Translations under genes and position numbers: made by a program
Origin: Allofrancisella guangzhouensis
GTDB taxonomy: Bacteria; Pseudomonadota; Gammaproteobacteria; Francisellales; Francisellaceae
DNA length: 64,000 nt
Direction of reading: 5' to 3'
Assembly: GCF_000815225.1 (NCBI RefSeq)
Contig: NZ_CP010427.1
Location: forward strand, 1-64,000
The notes under the pieces: generated by a model
What the model was told of the DNA's origin: nothing
What the model saw: only the letters and a program-made list of their open reading frames with translations
The model's database searches: none
Shown here: one piece after another, positions 45,370 to 54,767 of the stretch
Numbering within the stretch: the first letter of the stretch is position 1
How the letters are laid out: each line of letters begins with the position of its first letter

Positions 45370-46065
45370 ATGAATAACTTAGATAACAATGAAGTGGACA
45401 AATTTTCACGCTTAGCAAACGGTTGGTGGAATCCAAATGGCAAGCTAAAAACCTTACATCAAGTTAATCCAGTACGGTTAGAATTCATAAAACAATATTC
45501 TACTCTTTGTAATAAAAAAATTATCGATATAGGTTGCGGTGGTGGTATCCTCACAGAATCACTAGTCACAACAAACAATAAAGTTTATGGTCTAGATGCC
45601 TCAATTGAAGCCATAAATATCGCCAAAGAGCATGCTAAAAGTAGCAAAGTGAATATAAGTTATACAAATTCAACTATAGAGGAATTTGTTAAAACTACAG
45701 ATGATCAATTTGATATTATAACATGTATGGAGATGTTAGAGCACGTCCCAGATCCTGAAAGTGTAATAGTTTCAATATCTAAACTTACTAAACAAGGAGG
45801 CTTATTTTTTGCCTCAACGTTGAATAGAAACCTAAAATCATATCTACTCTCGATAGTAGCAGCTGAATATATTTTAAAAATGGTTCCTAAAGGCACTCAC
45901 CAATACAGTAAATTTATAAAGCCATATGAACTAACAAAAGTAGCGGAAAAATATGGTTTTAAACCTTTAGAAATAACTGGTATTCACTATAATCCTATTA
46001 CTGATTCCTTTAAATCAGGTAAGAATGCTGATGTTAACTATATAGTAGCTTTTGAAAAGGTGTAA
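45370..46065 (+). CDS. ubiG: Ubiquinone O-methyltransferase UbiG
   Basis: A 231-residue SAM-dependent methyltransferase that acts twice in ubiquinone synthesis. It starts MNNLDNNEVDKFSRLANGWWNPNGKLKTLHQVNPVRLEFI, close to E. coli UbiG. It has motif I IIDIGCGGGILTESL, then FDIITCMEMLEHVPDP and the C-terminal KGTHQYSKFIKPYEL and YNPITDSFKSG. The frame is open to 45319, but the extension is unlike the family. The next gene starts three bases after its stop. Confidence 0.95.
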   Translation: MNNLDNNEVDKFSRLANGWWNPNGKLKTLHQVNPVRLEFIKQYSTLCNKKIIDIGCGGGILTESLVTTNNKVYGLDASIEAINIAKEHAKSSKVNISYTNSTIEEFVKTTDDQFDIITCMEMLEHVPDPESVIVSISKLTKQGGLFFASTLNRNLKSYLLSIVAAEYILKMVPKGTHQYSKFIKPYELTKVAEKYGFKPLEITGIHYNPITDSFKSGKNADVNYIVAFEKV

Positions 46066-46068
46066 AAA

Positions 46069-46812
46069 ATGCAATATAACTATTTTCATTATCCAGCTGA
46101 TAAGTTACCTAGTTATGGAAGTGTGGCGTATTTTGCTTATCGTAAATTTAGTGATAGTAAAAAAGAAATATTATACCTGCTCGATCAAGTAAAATCACAA
46201 ATTATATCTTGTACTGAGCTATATAATAATATCGAAGTCGCTAATCAGAAAATGAACTGGTGGATAAAAGAAATAAATAATCTAAAAGATTATAAAAATA
46301 TGTCCTCGCCACAGCTAAAAAAACTAGCAGAAACCTTTGATAAAAATATTTTGTATAAAAACCTCATAACCGATATACATTACTCAATAGAAAACAGCAG
46401 TAACACGGAGAGGAATTTTCCTATGCATGTCTACAAAAACTTCTTAGGAATAGAAACCCTAAAAGCTCTCTTTTTAAACGATTTTAGAGATATAAATTAT
46501 GATAATATAAAACAAATAAATGCTAATAATGAAGTAATTAGACATATTTTTTGTATACCTAAACATTTTTATAATCACATAATTTTTGATAAAAAAATAA
46601 CTTCGAATATATCAAAATCAGAATTTGAAGAAATCGCTTCAAAATGGTTAAAAAATTACAAACCAACTAAATTAGATAAAAGATATAAGCCTCTAGAAAA
46701 AATAAATAAAATTCACTATAAAATGCTTAAAAAATACCTCAAAAAAGTTGATAATCCTTTTAATGAAGCTATAGCTTTTAGTCCTTTGACTTTGTTGTTT
46801 TATTCGATTTAA
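46069..46812 (+). CDS. Squalene/phytoene synthase-like protein (non-catalytic type)
   Basis: A 247-residue protein with a weak but visible likeness to the all-alpha squalene/phytoene synthase fold. The N-terminus, SYGSVAYFAYRKFSDSKKEILYLLDQVKSQI then VANQKMNWWIKEINNL, matches the proteobacterial subgroup with its KLxWW..El motif. The Asp-rich substrate motifs (DxxxD) are not evident, so it is probably not a normal prenyl-condensing enzyme. Mitochondrial NDUFAF6, a complex I assembly factor, has the same trait. It is coupled to ubiG, suggesting a quinone or respiratory-chain role (inference). Low G+C, many Lys and Asn. Confidence 0.5.
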   Translation: MQYNYFHYPADKLPSYGSVAYFAYRKFSDSKKEILYLLDQVKSQIISCTELYNNIEVANQKMNWWIKEINNLKDYKNMSSPQLKKLAETFDKNILYKNLITDIHYSIENSSNTERNFPMHVYKNFLGIETLKALFLNDFRDINYDNIKQINANNEVIRHIFCIPKHFYNHIIFDKKITSNISKSEFEEIASKWLKNYKPTKLDKRYKPLEKINKIHYKMLKKYLKKVDNPFNEAIAFSPLTLLFYSI

Positions 46813-46897
46813 AAGTAACTTATCTATATAACTCCTAAGGAAAATATCATTTTGTAAACTTCTAAATGCTGTTTTTTTAGGGGCCTTACCTTAACTA

Positions 46898-47829
46898 GAC
46901 CTCTTGCATAACCAATCTAGAGCTCGAAATTATAAATTCCAGCAATCAAATTAAACCTCAAACCAAATCTTTTTCTTCTGTTTCTATAACGATCGGCAAT
47001 AATTTTAAATCGCTTAACCATGCCGATGACATTTTCATTCACCACTCTTTGACTAGCAAGTTTTTGGTTTTTCTTTTTATCCTCTTTTGTCAAAGGATTT
47101 TTCTTAGTCTTCTTCTTTGGTAACTGAGATTTGCTATGCAACTTTTGTATGCCTTGATATCCAGTATCAGTAATGGCTTTTATATCAGCATGTATTTTGG
47201 TTTTGGATTCTTTAAACAGCCTAAAATCATGACGCTTGCCATTTGAAAACGCTGTGCATATCACTGCTTTAGTTTTCTTATCAACTACAACCTGAGTCTT
47301 TAAAGTATGCCTTCTCTTCTTGCCAGAGTAAAACTGCTTTTGTTTGTTGTTGCGGTTCCTTAATACGCTTCTTATTCTTTACTCTTTTTTTGGGCGCTGG
47401 CAAGGTGTTTCAGTCGCATCTATCAGTACAACCTCATAGTCAACGTCACTTTTTAATAATGCCTTACGTCTAGGCAATGAGAATTGCCCATCTTTAATCA
47501 GAGTATCTTCAACCCAACGTATATTACGATAACAAGCACTTTCACTTAGACCATAGCTGCGTGAAATATGGAAATATGTTCTATATTCGCGTAAGTATTC
47601 CAGCGCCATAAGCAGCATATCTTCTATAGACAATTTATTCGGCTTACCTCCTTGTGCTTTTAATTGGACTTGCGCTTCTTTTAATATCTTTGTCATGACA
47701 GTAAAAGTAGTGCGTTTAACACCTGTAAGTCTACGGAATCCTTCTGGTGATTCATCTTTAATCTGCTCAAATTTCATCAACATCATTACAATAAAAAGTT
47801 TAACCAATTCAGCAGGTTATGCAAGAGGT
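46898..47829 (-). mobile_element. IS5-family insertion sequence (ISFtu2-like)
   Basis: Perfect 16 bp terminal inverted repeats GACCTCTTGCATAACC (46898-46913) and GGTTATGCAAGAGGTC (47814/5-47829) bound a 932 bp element carrying an interrupted transposase. A CTA trinucleotide abuts both ends (46895-46897, 47830-47832), the likely target duplication, as common in this family. The intact ends suggest a recent or trans-mobilised insertion. Confidence 0.88.
46917..47807 (-). pseudogene. IS5-family transposase interrupted by an in-frame stop
   Basis: Two in-frame pieces on the minus strand. The upstream piece (47807 to 47379) has EEFRRLTGV-like PEGFRRLTGVKRTTFTVMTKIL, LMALEYLREYRTYFHISRSYGLSES and VVLIDATETPCQRPKKE, with the first catalytic Asp. 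The downstream piece (ending 46917) has YSGKKRRHTLKTQVVVDKKT (before its first ATG), ADIKAITDTGYQG with the second Asp, and NENVIGMVKRFKI with the Glu. Both share one frame, so a single TAA after an A7 run separates them. Alternatively, two small compensating indels could explain the odd linker. No full-length transposase is made without recoding. Confidence 0.85.
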
Positions 47830-47832
47830 CTA

Positions 47833-48023
47833 ATAAAAAATGTTAAAAACCAGCAAAATAAAAGACAAATTCGAAAGAATAAGAAAATTGCACTTAGGGC
47901 TTGATGACTACTATTTTATTTCATCAAAAATTAATAAAATGGAATAATTTTAGTTGGTACAGATAATCTTCAGAAATATTTGAAATTTAGATTTATAAAA
48001 AAAACATTCATAACTCTAAACCA
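47833..48023 (+). other. Possible gene remnant to the right of the IS5 element
   Basis: A 35-codon open frame (47840-47947, MLKTSKIKDKFERIRKLHLG and on) starts eight bases outside the element and has no Shine-Dalgarno. It may be the 3' end of a gene cut by the insertion, but no matching 5' part was found on the other side. The rest of the gap shows nothing. Confidence 0.25.
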
Positions 48024-48824
48024 CTAGTCTGCTATACAGCCAGCTGCTGTAATGTTATATACAGTAGAAAAGGCACTATATTCATAATTATTCCTTATGC
48101 TGAAACTTTCTTCCCATTGCTCATCATTTGCGTCAAAACTTACACTTCGATTCGATCCCCATCCACTATAAATTTGTGATCCAGGAGCAAGTTCAACCAT
48201 TTGTCGAGTAACATGATAACCAGTTTCACAAGTAAATCTTAACTTACCATCCTCTGCTGTAACTGTTGCTACACCACCTTTATTACCACTATAATTACCA
48301 AATGCTGTTGCTATTTCATCTGCTGTTTTTGTCGATCCTGTTGGAATTTCATATAAAACTGAAGTTAGATGAGCCAGGTCGACAGTTGTATTTTCACTAA
48401 TTTGTTGAGTCCTACCATCTTTATAAGTTACAGTACCTATAACACTTATTTGATGAGAACCACCTTCGTCAAATACATAACCTGTAGGATTAGCTATATC
48501 TGAGCATACATCATTCTCACATGCTGCTAAGCCAGCATCTGACATTTGCTGTGCTGTAGCATAATCACCACCTGATATACTCCATGTTATATCAAATTGT
48601 GTTCCTTCAGCATCTCCTACAGGCTCTGATTTTAGCACTTGGTCAACTTTTTTACCTAGCATATTTGTATATCTAAATAGGTCAACATTATCTAATTCTA
48701 TACTACATGTTTGATCATTACAGTCTGTAACTATCTGATACTCAATCACCTCTTCTTGAGTACAGCTACTTAAAAATAATGCTGATGACAATACTAAACA
48801 ACCATTTAACAATATTTTTTTCAT
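48024..48824 (-). CDS. Secreted lipoprotein, paralogue A
   Basis: A 266-residue lipoprotein with leader MKKILLNGCLVLSSALFLSSC; ATG 48824 has AGAGG upstream (an in-frame TTG at 48830 is less likely). Residues about 25-150 (YQIVTDCNDQTCSIELDNVDLFRYTNMLGKKVDQVLKSEPVG) closely match the next gene's N-terminus, so the two are tandem paralogues. A second domain of about 110 residues follows, with paired Cys (LRFTCETGYHV and AAGCIAD). The Cys pairs (TDCNDQTCS, AACENDVCS) suggest a disulfide-stabilised extracellular protein. I do not recognise a family. An IS5 element lies just downstream. Confidence 0.7.
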   Translation of the reverse strand: MKKILLNGCLVLSSALFLSSCTQEEVIEYQIVTDCNDQTCSIELDNVDLFRYTNMLGKKVDQVLKSEPVGDAEGTQFDITWSISGGDYATAQQMSDAGLAACENDVCSDIANPTGYVFDEGGSHQISVIGTVTYKDGRTQQISENTTVDLAHLTSVLYEIPTGSTKTADEIATAFGNYSGNKGGVATVTAEDGKLRFTCETGYHVTRQMVELAPGSQIYSGWGSNRSVSFDANDEQWEESFSIRNNYEYSAFSTVYNITAAGCIAD

Positions 48825-49077
48825 AACCAACCTCTATAATTTTTTATATTTAATTTAATTATAAAATTATAAAAATAAAACAAAATATATCAATAATAAT
48901 AAAATTTGTCAACTTATGATTTTTTTGAGTTTGTTTTTTTGTTTTAATAATTTTTAACAATAATTAATTGAGATAAAAAGTAATTAAAATTTATAGAATA
49001 AATGATTTATATTATTTTAAAACAATAAAAGCTTCTTATGATTCATAGAATATAGTGTGCCGGCTAATATATTAAGT

Positions 49078-50688
49078 TTAGCTATTGCTTACATAGCAAT
49101 TAACCCCCCACGCATATGTTTCACCACCCAAATCGAATCCATTATATGCCGCTTCACCAAGTACAGAAACGCTTGAAAGAGAGGCATTATTCGAGATATA
49201 CAACACTGAACTATAGGCAGTTGGGGTGCGTACTGGTTGTAACCCCCGATTGCCCTCTGTAAATGATCCTGTCGCTAAAGTTGCAGCAACTCCAGCTATT
49301 TCATAACCACTTTTACACATAAAAATTAAGTTATCACCGCTAGCTGCGATACTAGCCACACCGCCTGGTAATCCTACTGTACTGTTATAATAATTAGCAA
49401 CAGCTTGTGCTGTGGTTCCTGTAGTAGAGTCAACAATATATATAGCTTGTGTATATGCTGGCGCTGAACCTGTATCAATAGTAATAGCAACAGTTACAGG
49501 AGTAATAGTTGCTGATGGTGGAGTTGCTGTTAATGATACAGTATATACTGTATCATAACTACCAAAGGTAACTTGTGTCTGTGATGTTGCGACGTCTGTA
49601 AATATAGCACTTGGGTTTGAGCCCCACTTTAACGTCCATTCATCAGTTATACCTGTATTCTGTAAAGTTGCTGTTAAGTTATAGACCAAGCTGTCACCAA
49701 CAACTGATGATCCTTGTATAACTGGTGCTATAGCTGATGCTGTTGTCAGAGCTGTTATAGCTTGCCTTGTTTGACCATCTTTAGTAGCTATATATTCAAC
49801 AGTATAGACTGTTGAAGTTAAAGGGAATGCATATGCCAACGTATTAGTAGCCTCTCCTGATACAATATTTCCATCTACCAACCATTGCTTAGTCCAACTG
49901 TCATCTATAACTGTGCCTGTAGTATTCGCTACTATCGTCCACTTTAGTGGGTTACTACCTGTTTGTTGGCTTGATAACACTGGCTGGCCAGCTTTACCTG
50001 TTGTTATATTCTCTATCGCTGTAGCTACTACCGTACCATCTACAGATACTTCCAAAGTTACTGTATACTCAACTCCTTCTTCTGGAAACAAATATTCTAC
50101 TTCTTGTCCCGTTCCTACTTGAGTACCATTCACCTTCCATGCAAAAGTAGCATTACCGGGTATTCCTGTATCTTCAATATCTACCGTAAATCTATAATAT
50201 AACCCAGTCATTACTTCAGAAATTATTCTTGGGTCACCCATTTCCACAGTGAAACTTTTTCCTAAGTTTATCTCTTGTGTTGCACCATCTGAATTGACCA
50301 CCGTTCCTGACACACTTATTTCTTTTGGTCCCAAAGAATCAAACACATATCCTGTTGGGTTAGTTGTATCTGTACACACTTGGTCAGCACACTGTGTTAG
50401 ATTATGATTAGAAAGCTGTGTATTCGTAGCGTATTGCCCACCATTTATAACCCACACTATATCATCTGCTAAACCCTGTACTGGCTCTTCTTTTACTATA
50501 TGGTCTACAGTTTTACCCAGTAAATTTGTATATCTAATTAGATTAATATTATCTACCGCAATACTACACACAACTCCGCTACAATCTGTAACTATACCGT
50601 ACCTACTTACATCTTCTGACGAGCCACAGCCACCTAAAAATAGTGTTAATGAGAACATTATGCTGTAATTTAAAAATACTTTTTTCAT
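49078..50688 (-). CDS. Secreted lipoprotein, paralogue B with Ig/PKD-like repeats
   Basis: A 536-residue lipoprotein with leader MKKVFLNYSIMFSLTLFLGGC and GGAG before the ATG. Residues 25-150 (YGIVTDCSGVVCSIAVDNINLIRYTNLLGKTVDHIVKEEPV) are paralogous to gene A. It then has about three beta-sandwich units of about 85 residues, each with WxxxWxVxGxxV and YTVxLxxT-type ends, resembling PKD or bacterial Ig-like domains. A C-terminal domain with Cys pairs (LIFMCKSGYEI, GVNCYVSNS) also matches gene A. Relative to A, the repeats sit as an insertion between shared ends. A surface-exposed binding or adhesion role is possible but unproven. Confidence 0.7.
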   Translation of the reverse strand: MKKVFLNYSIMFSLTLFLGGCGSSEDVSRYGIVTDCSGVVCSIAVDNINLIRYTNLLGKTVDHIVKEEPVQGLADDIVWVINGGQYATNTQLSNHNLTQCADQVCTDTTNPTGYVFDSLGPKEISVSGTVVNSDGATQEINLGKSFTVEMGDPRIISEVMTGLYYRFTVDIEDTGIPGNATFAWKVNGTQVGTGQEVEYLFPEEGVEYTVTLEVSVDGTVVATAIENITTGKAGQPVLSSQQTGSNPLKWTIVANTTGTVIDDSWTKQWLVDGNIVSGEATNTLAYAFPLTSTVYTVEYIATKDGQTRQAITALTTASAIAPVIQGSSVVGDSLVYNLTATLQNTGITDEWTLKWGSNPSAIFTDVATSQTQVTFGSYDTVYTVSLTATPPSATITPVTVAITIDTGSAPAYTQAIYIVDSTTGTTAQAVANYYNSTVGLPGGVASIAASGDNLIFMCKSGYEIAGVAATLATGSFTEGNRGLQPVRTPTAYSSVLYISNNASLSSVSVLGEAAYNGFDLGGETYAWGVNCYVSNS

Positions 50689-51217
50689 AATATTTCTCCG
50701 AAAATTTATAACGTTTGGTATAATTTTAAAAAATTTAAATCAAATAAAATTATATAATTATTATTAATTACTGTAAATATAAAACGAAATATTATTGGGT
50801 AATTCATTATTTTTTATATAAAATTAAATCTTTAAAATATTTATTTTAAATATATAAAATATAAACCAGTGATGAACCACTATTTTTTCTATTGATAAAT
50901 ACAGATAAAGAAAAAGACCCAAGAAAATAAGCATACATCATGTTGTATAAAAATATGAGTTAAGAACTACATAAACCAAAACTTACCATATATATACATC
51001 CTAGAAACTTTAGAAAAATTGTGATCACCACATTTGAGCTATTACAATATAGATTAAATAAACATTCCTTAATATATAGCCGTTTTGTCAAATGAATTGA
51101 CCAACCATCAAAAATCTCTACTATTTATCAAATTTACTAAATAGATTGATATTTTAATTCCAATTCTATTAATATAAACTAAAAGTGTGTCAAAAATTAT
51201 TAAGTTTGGTGGTAAAT
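50689..51217. other. 529 bp AT-rich intergenic region
   Basis: Divergent gap between lipoprotein B and the deiminase-like gene. It is very AT-rich with A and T tracts. No ORF, RNA gene or IS end was recognised. A GGTGG site lies before the ATG at 51218. The sequence composition is consistent with an acquired, silenced-type promoter region, which is inference only. Confidence 0.5.
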
Positions 51218-52714
51218 ATGCCTATATCAAATAATCAATATCAAGAATTTATACAAGCACTCAATGATTATAAATTAATGCGTTTTGAGGGTACTAATGC
51301 CACACTTGAACATAGAGGATCTGATTTGTTTAATATGGGTATAAGTCAACAAAACAAGAAAGAAGCTCTTGTAAAATTAAACCATTTTATAAAAGGTAAA
51401 AACACTATTTTTAGTCAGAATGACATTCAGGCTCTGAGAAATGGGCGACTAGGTGAGATTATCCGTAAATTCTCTAAAACTCAAAATTTAACTGTGCGCG
51501 AACTTCTTTCTTCTGAAATCTTTAAAGAATATCATAGTAGTAACCACGTAAATACGCAACCTCTTTTGATTAATGAAAAAAAAACTTCATCTAAGGAAAA
51601 TCAACCAAAAACTCTAGTTTTTTCTGCTCACAGTTCATATTTATATGATCTATATGATTTATGTGAAGAAAATGATATTCCATTTCAAATACTTCATAGA
51701 AATACCTCGGATGAAGTAGATATTTGGGTTAGAGATTATTTTTTTGAGAATGATAACACAATTTATATCCGAAATAAAAATAGCTATTATGCTAACGAAG
51801 CTAGCTTTAAAAAAGGCTTATACACTCCTACAAAAATTGATTATCTTGCAGATATGCACGATGTAATCCCTGGTATGAAAAATAGTAACCGAAGATTTTT
51901 AAATACTCACACCAATAATGGCATACAAATAAAATCAACAAATAGAGCTGCAGAAGGAGGAAATATTTTTTGTGTAAATAATACTCTTGGTGAAAAATAT
52001 GTTTTCTTAGGAGAGCAAATTATCCGGTTTGAAAAACAAATAGCTACAAATAAGAAAATAGATAAAACGGAGGATGAGATTATATTAAAATACAAGAAAA
52101 TCTTTAAAACAAATAATATAATCATATTACCAAATTTAGCTTATCATTTAGATTTTCAAATGTCTTTTATAGGTAAAGGCACTTTTCTAGTAAATTCTTA
52201 TGATATAAATTGGTATGAAACATTTAAACCAGGATTATTCTTTTACTTAAATTCGCATCCAAGGTCAAAACAATTATTGAGTGACAAAGAACGTAAAGTA
52301 GAAGAAATCATAGACATCTTACATAAAAATTATTTTAAAGCTGAAAAGGCATTTCTTACTATGAATTATAAACCTTCTTCTCATTATGGATGGGGCGGTT
52401 ATGTTGAAGCGCCAAAAGACTGGGCATTAGAAACCTGGAATGGAAACTATATAGAGTCATCATTTGTCAATGGGTTTGATGTTTATAGTCCCAAAAAAAA
52501 GACTAATCTATACGTAACCCTAGATTCGCCTCATGACCAACATAAACAATATTTTGAAGAATTGATCAAAAAATTTGATATTGAGCCATATTTTGTCAAC
52601 CATAATGGTAAAAATGCTGAAAAAACCATGAAATATTTTGAAGAACAGCATGGTGGAGTTAGATGCCAAACAAATTTTTTACCAGTTGAAGTAATAGAAC
52701 AACTAGAAAAATAA
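51218..52714 (+). CDS. Guanidine-modifying superfamily protein (agmatine/peptidylarginine deiminase-like)
   Basis: A 498-residue protein (ATG 51218 with GGTGG upstream; a GTG at 51185 would add 11). Residues 1 to about 135 are a helical N-terminal extension. The rest carries the ordered motifs of the deiminase/amidinotransferase fold: DIWVRDYF (D168-R172-D173), AAEGGNIF (E246), YHLDFQMSF (H310) and GGVRCQTNFLP (C483). These parallel the W.RD, EGGN, H.D and GG.HC.T motifs of agmatine deiminase and Porphyromonas-type PAD, so the Cys-His-Glu/Asp triad looks intact. The central region is longer than agmatine deiminase (about 370 aa total). No signal peptide is seen. It may modify arginine, agmatine or protein arginine; substrate is unknown. 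Low G+C; an accessory neighbourhood. Confidence 0.72.
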   Translation: MPISNNQYQEFIQALNDYKLMRFEGTNATLEHRGSDLFNMGISQQNKKEALVKLNHFIKGKNTIFSQNDIQALRNGRLGEIIRKFSKTQNLTVRELLSSEIFKEYHSSNHVNTQPLLINEKKTSSKENQPKTLVFSAHSSYLYDLYDLCEENDIPFQILHRNTSDEVDIWVRDYFFENDNTIYIRNKNSYYANEASFKKGLYTPTKIDYLADMHDVIPGMKNSNRRFLNTHTNNGIQIKSTNRAAEGGNIFCVNNTLGEKYVFLGEQIIRFEKQIATNKKIDKTEDEIILKYKKIFKTNNIIILPNLAYHLDFQMSFIGKGTFLVNSYDINWYETFKPGLFFYLNSHPRSKQLLSDKERKVEEIIDILHKNYFKAEKAFLTMNYKPSSHYGWGGYVEAPKDWALETWNGNYIESSFVNGFDVYSPKKKTNLYVTLDSPHDQHKQYFEELIKKFDIEPYFVNHNGKNAEKTMKYFEEQHGGVRCQTNFLPVEVIEQLEK

Positions 52715-52734
52715 GTATTTTTATTCCTGCCGTA

Positions 52735-52768
52735 AAAAGACTAAGTTAGTATACGAGTCTAGGCTTTT
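52735..52768. terminator. Possible bidirectional terminator
   Basis: AAAAG (52735-52739) and CTTTT (52764-52768) bracket an imperfect stem (ACTA/TAGG region) between the convergent deiminase-like gene and prmC. The stem has mismatches and is only a weak candidate. Confidence 0.3.
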
Positions 52769-52792
52769 ACTCTTTTACATTTTATATAAATT

Positions 52793-53689
52793 TTATAAAT
52801 TCTGTCCAACTGTACATCTATCCTTACTATTCAAATCTTTTATAGTTTTGGTGTCTGAAAAATTATTTTCTTGTAGTAGCCTTACTACAGCTTTTGACTG
52901 AGTAAATCCATGCTCTAGATAAATTCTCCCTCCAGACATTAAAAACTTTGATGCTTGATTAACTATAGTCTTTATATCAGCTAGTCCTTTATCACCAGCA
53001 AAAAGTGCTGACTTAGGTTCATATCTTTTCACTTCAGAATCGATGCTACTATCATCATGATCTATATAAGGTGGATTCGACACTATGATATCAAACCTTT
53101 CTGGTCCTAAAGCTTGATACCAATTACTTTTAATAAAATTAACGTTATTAATATTATTTACTATAGCATTCCTCTGAGCAACTTCTAAAACCTTTTCAGA
53201 TAAATCAACAGCTATTATTTGGCTATTTGGTAACTCGCTTGCTAGTGCTAAAGCAATTGCCCCTGCGCCTGTGCCTAAATCTAATATTTTTAATTTGGCA
53301 TAAGACTTATAGTTAAAAAACTCTTGATTAGCATCTGCAATGATTATTTTATCGATATCCTTCAAGACTGCTTGCACTAAAACTTCAGTATCTGCTCTAG
53401 GAATAAGCGTATCTTTAGTTACAAATAATTTTTGTTTCCAAAAGTACTTATATCCCAATATGTAAGCTAATGGCTCACCTTGACTTAATCGTAAAACTTT
53501 CTGCTCAATATCTTGAATTTGTTGAACATTCAAGATTTTATCTGGATACATATACAAATAAGTCTTATCTACCCCCAAGACTTCGCAAACTATAGCCTGA
53601 ACATCAAACCTAGTTGTAGCAATATCACTAAATTTAAATTTTGCTAGGTTTTCTTTTATCAGGTTAGAAATTGTTAGATTACTGCTCAT
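52793..53689 (-). CDS. prmC: Peptide chain release factor N5-glutamine methyltransferase
   Basis: A 298-residue SAM methyltransferase that modifies the GGQ Gln of release factors. The N-terminal helical domain is followed by [35 protein letters not shown], motif [17 protein letters not shown] and the catalytic NPPY ([13 protein letters not shown]). Its start overlaps the stop of prfA, its substrate gene, by 11 bp, the classic hemA-prfA-prmC order. Confidence 0.97.
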   Translation of the reverse strand: MSSNLTISNLIKENLAKFKFSDIATTRFDVQAIVCEVLGVDKTYLYMYPDKILNVQQIQDIEQKVLRLSQGEPLAYILGYKYFWKQKLFVTKDTLIPRADTEVLVQAVLKDIDKIIIADANQEFFNYKSYAKLKILDLGTGAGAIALALASELPNSQIIAVDLSEKVLEVAQRNAIVNNINNVNFIKSNWYQALGPERFDIIVSNPPYIDHDDSSIDSEVKRYEPKSALFAGDKGLADIKTIVNQASKFLMSGGRIYLEHGFTQSKAVVRLLQENNFSDTKTIKDLNSKDRCTVGQNL

Positions 53690-54767
53690 CTGACATAGTA
53701 GCTAAAAGATCAGCCTGATGCTCTAAAACTAATGGTTGAATTACACTATCTAAATGACCTTCCATTATTTCATCAAGTTTATATAATGTAAGATTAATTC
53801 GATGATCAGTAATTCTTCCTTGAGGGTAGTTATAAGTTCTAATTCTCTCTGATCTATCACCACTACCAACTAAATTTCTACGCGTATCTGATTGTTCTTT
53901 TTGCTGTTTGTCTATCTCAGCTTGTAAAAGCTTAGCTTTTAGCATTGACATAGCGGCTGCACGGTTTTTGTGTTGTGAACGCTGCTCTTGACACTCAACA
54001 ACAACACCTGTTGGTATATGTGTTATTCTAATCGCAGAATCAGTTTTGTTAACGTGCTGTCCCCCTGCCCCTGAAGCTCGAAAAGTATCAACTTTTAAAT
54101 CCGCCGGATTAATATCGATACCCTCAACCTCATCAACTTCTGGCATAACAGCTACAGTACATGCTGAAGTATGTATTCTACCCTGTGATTCAGTAGCTGG
54201 AACACGTTGCACTCTATGGGCTCCAGATTCAAACTTAAGGTGCGAGTATACACCTTCACCATTTATTTTTGTGATTATTTCTTTATAACCACCATGCTCA
54301 CCTTCACTAGCTGATATAACCTCTATTTTCCAGCCTTTTTGCTCCGCATATTTAGAATACATCCTAAATAAATCTCCAGAAAATATAGAAGCCTCATCAC
54401 CACCAGTGCCCGCTCTTATTTCTAAAAACACGTTAGCGTTATCATTAGGATCACTTGGCAACAGCAATATTTGTAGAGCTTCCTCAAGCTCTACGATTTT
54501 AGTTTCAGCAAGTTTTAATTCTTCTCTTGCCATCTCAACTAATTCTTGATCCCTCTCATTTAACATTTCTTGCGCTACTTGCTTGTCTTCTTGCACTTGA
54601 GAATATTCTTTGAAAGCCTTAACAACTGGCTCCAAGTTAGAATATTCTTTTGACAAATCTCTAAACTTATTTTGGCTTGAAATAATACTAGCATCACTAA
54701 GTAATGCGCTTACTTCCTCATGCCTTTCTACAAGACTTTGTAATTTTGATTTTATAGAATCTTTCAT
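53679..54767 (-). CDS. prfA: Peptide chain release factor 1
   Basis: A 362-residue RF1 recognising UAA and UAG. Visible marks are the PAT anticodon-like tripeptide ([17 protein letters not shown]), the GGQ loop [20 protein letters not shown] and the C-terminal [15 protein letters not shown]. Length equals E. coli RF1 (360). The ATG directly abuts the hemA stop (54768), and prmC overlaps its end, so the three genes form a tight operon. Confidence 0.98.
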   Translation of the reverse strand: MKDSIKSKLQSLVERHEEVSALLSDASIISSQNKFRDLSKEYSNLEPVVKAFKEYSQVQEDKQVAQEMLNERDQELVEMAREELKLAETKIVELEEALQILLLPSDPNDNANVFLEIRAGTGGDEASIFSGDLFRMYSKYAEQKGWKIEVISASEGEHGGYKEIITKINGEGVYSHLKFESGAHRVQRVPATESQGRIHTSACTVAVMPEVDEVEGIDINPADLKVDTFRASGAGGQHVNKTDSAIRITHIPTGVVVECQEQRSQHKNRAAAMSMLKAKLLQAEIDKQQKEQSDTRRNLVGSGDRSERIRTYNYPQGRITDHRINLTLYKLDEIMEGHLDSVIQPLVLEHQADLLATMSDEQ

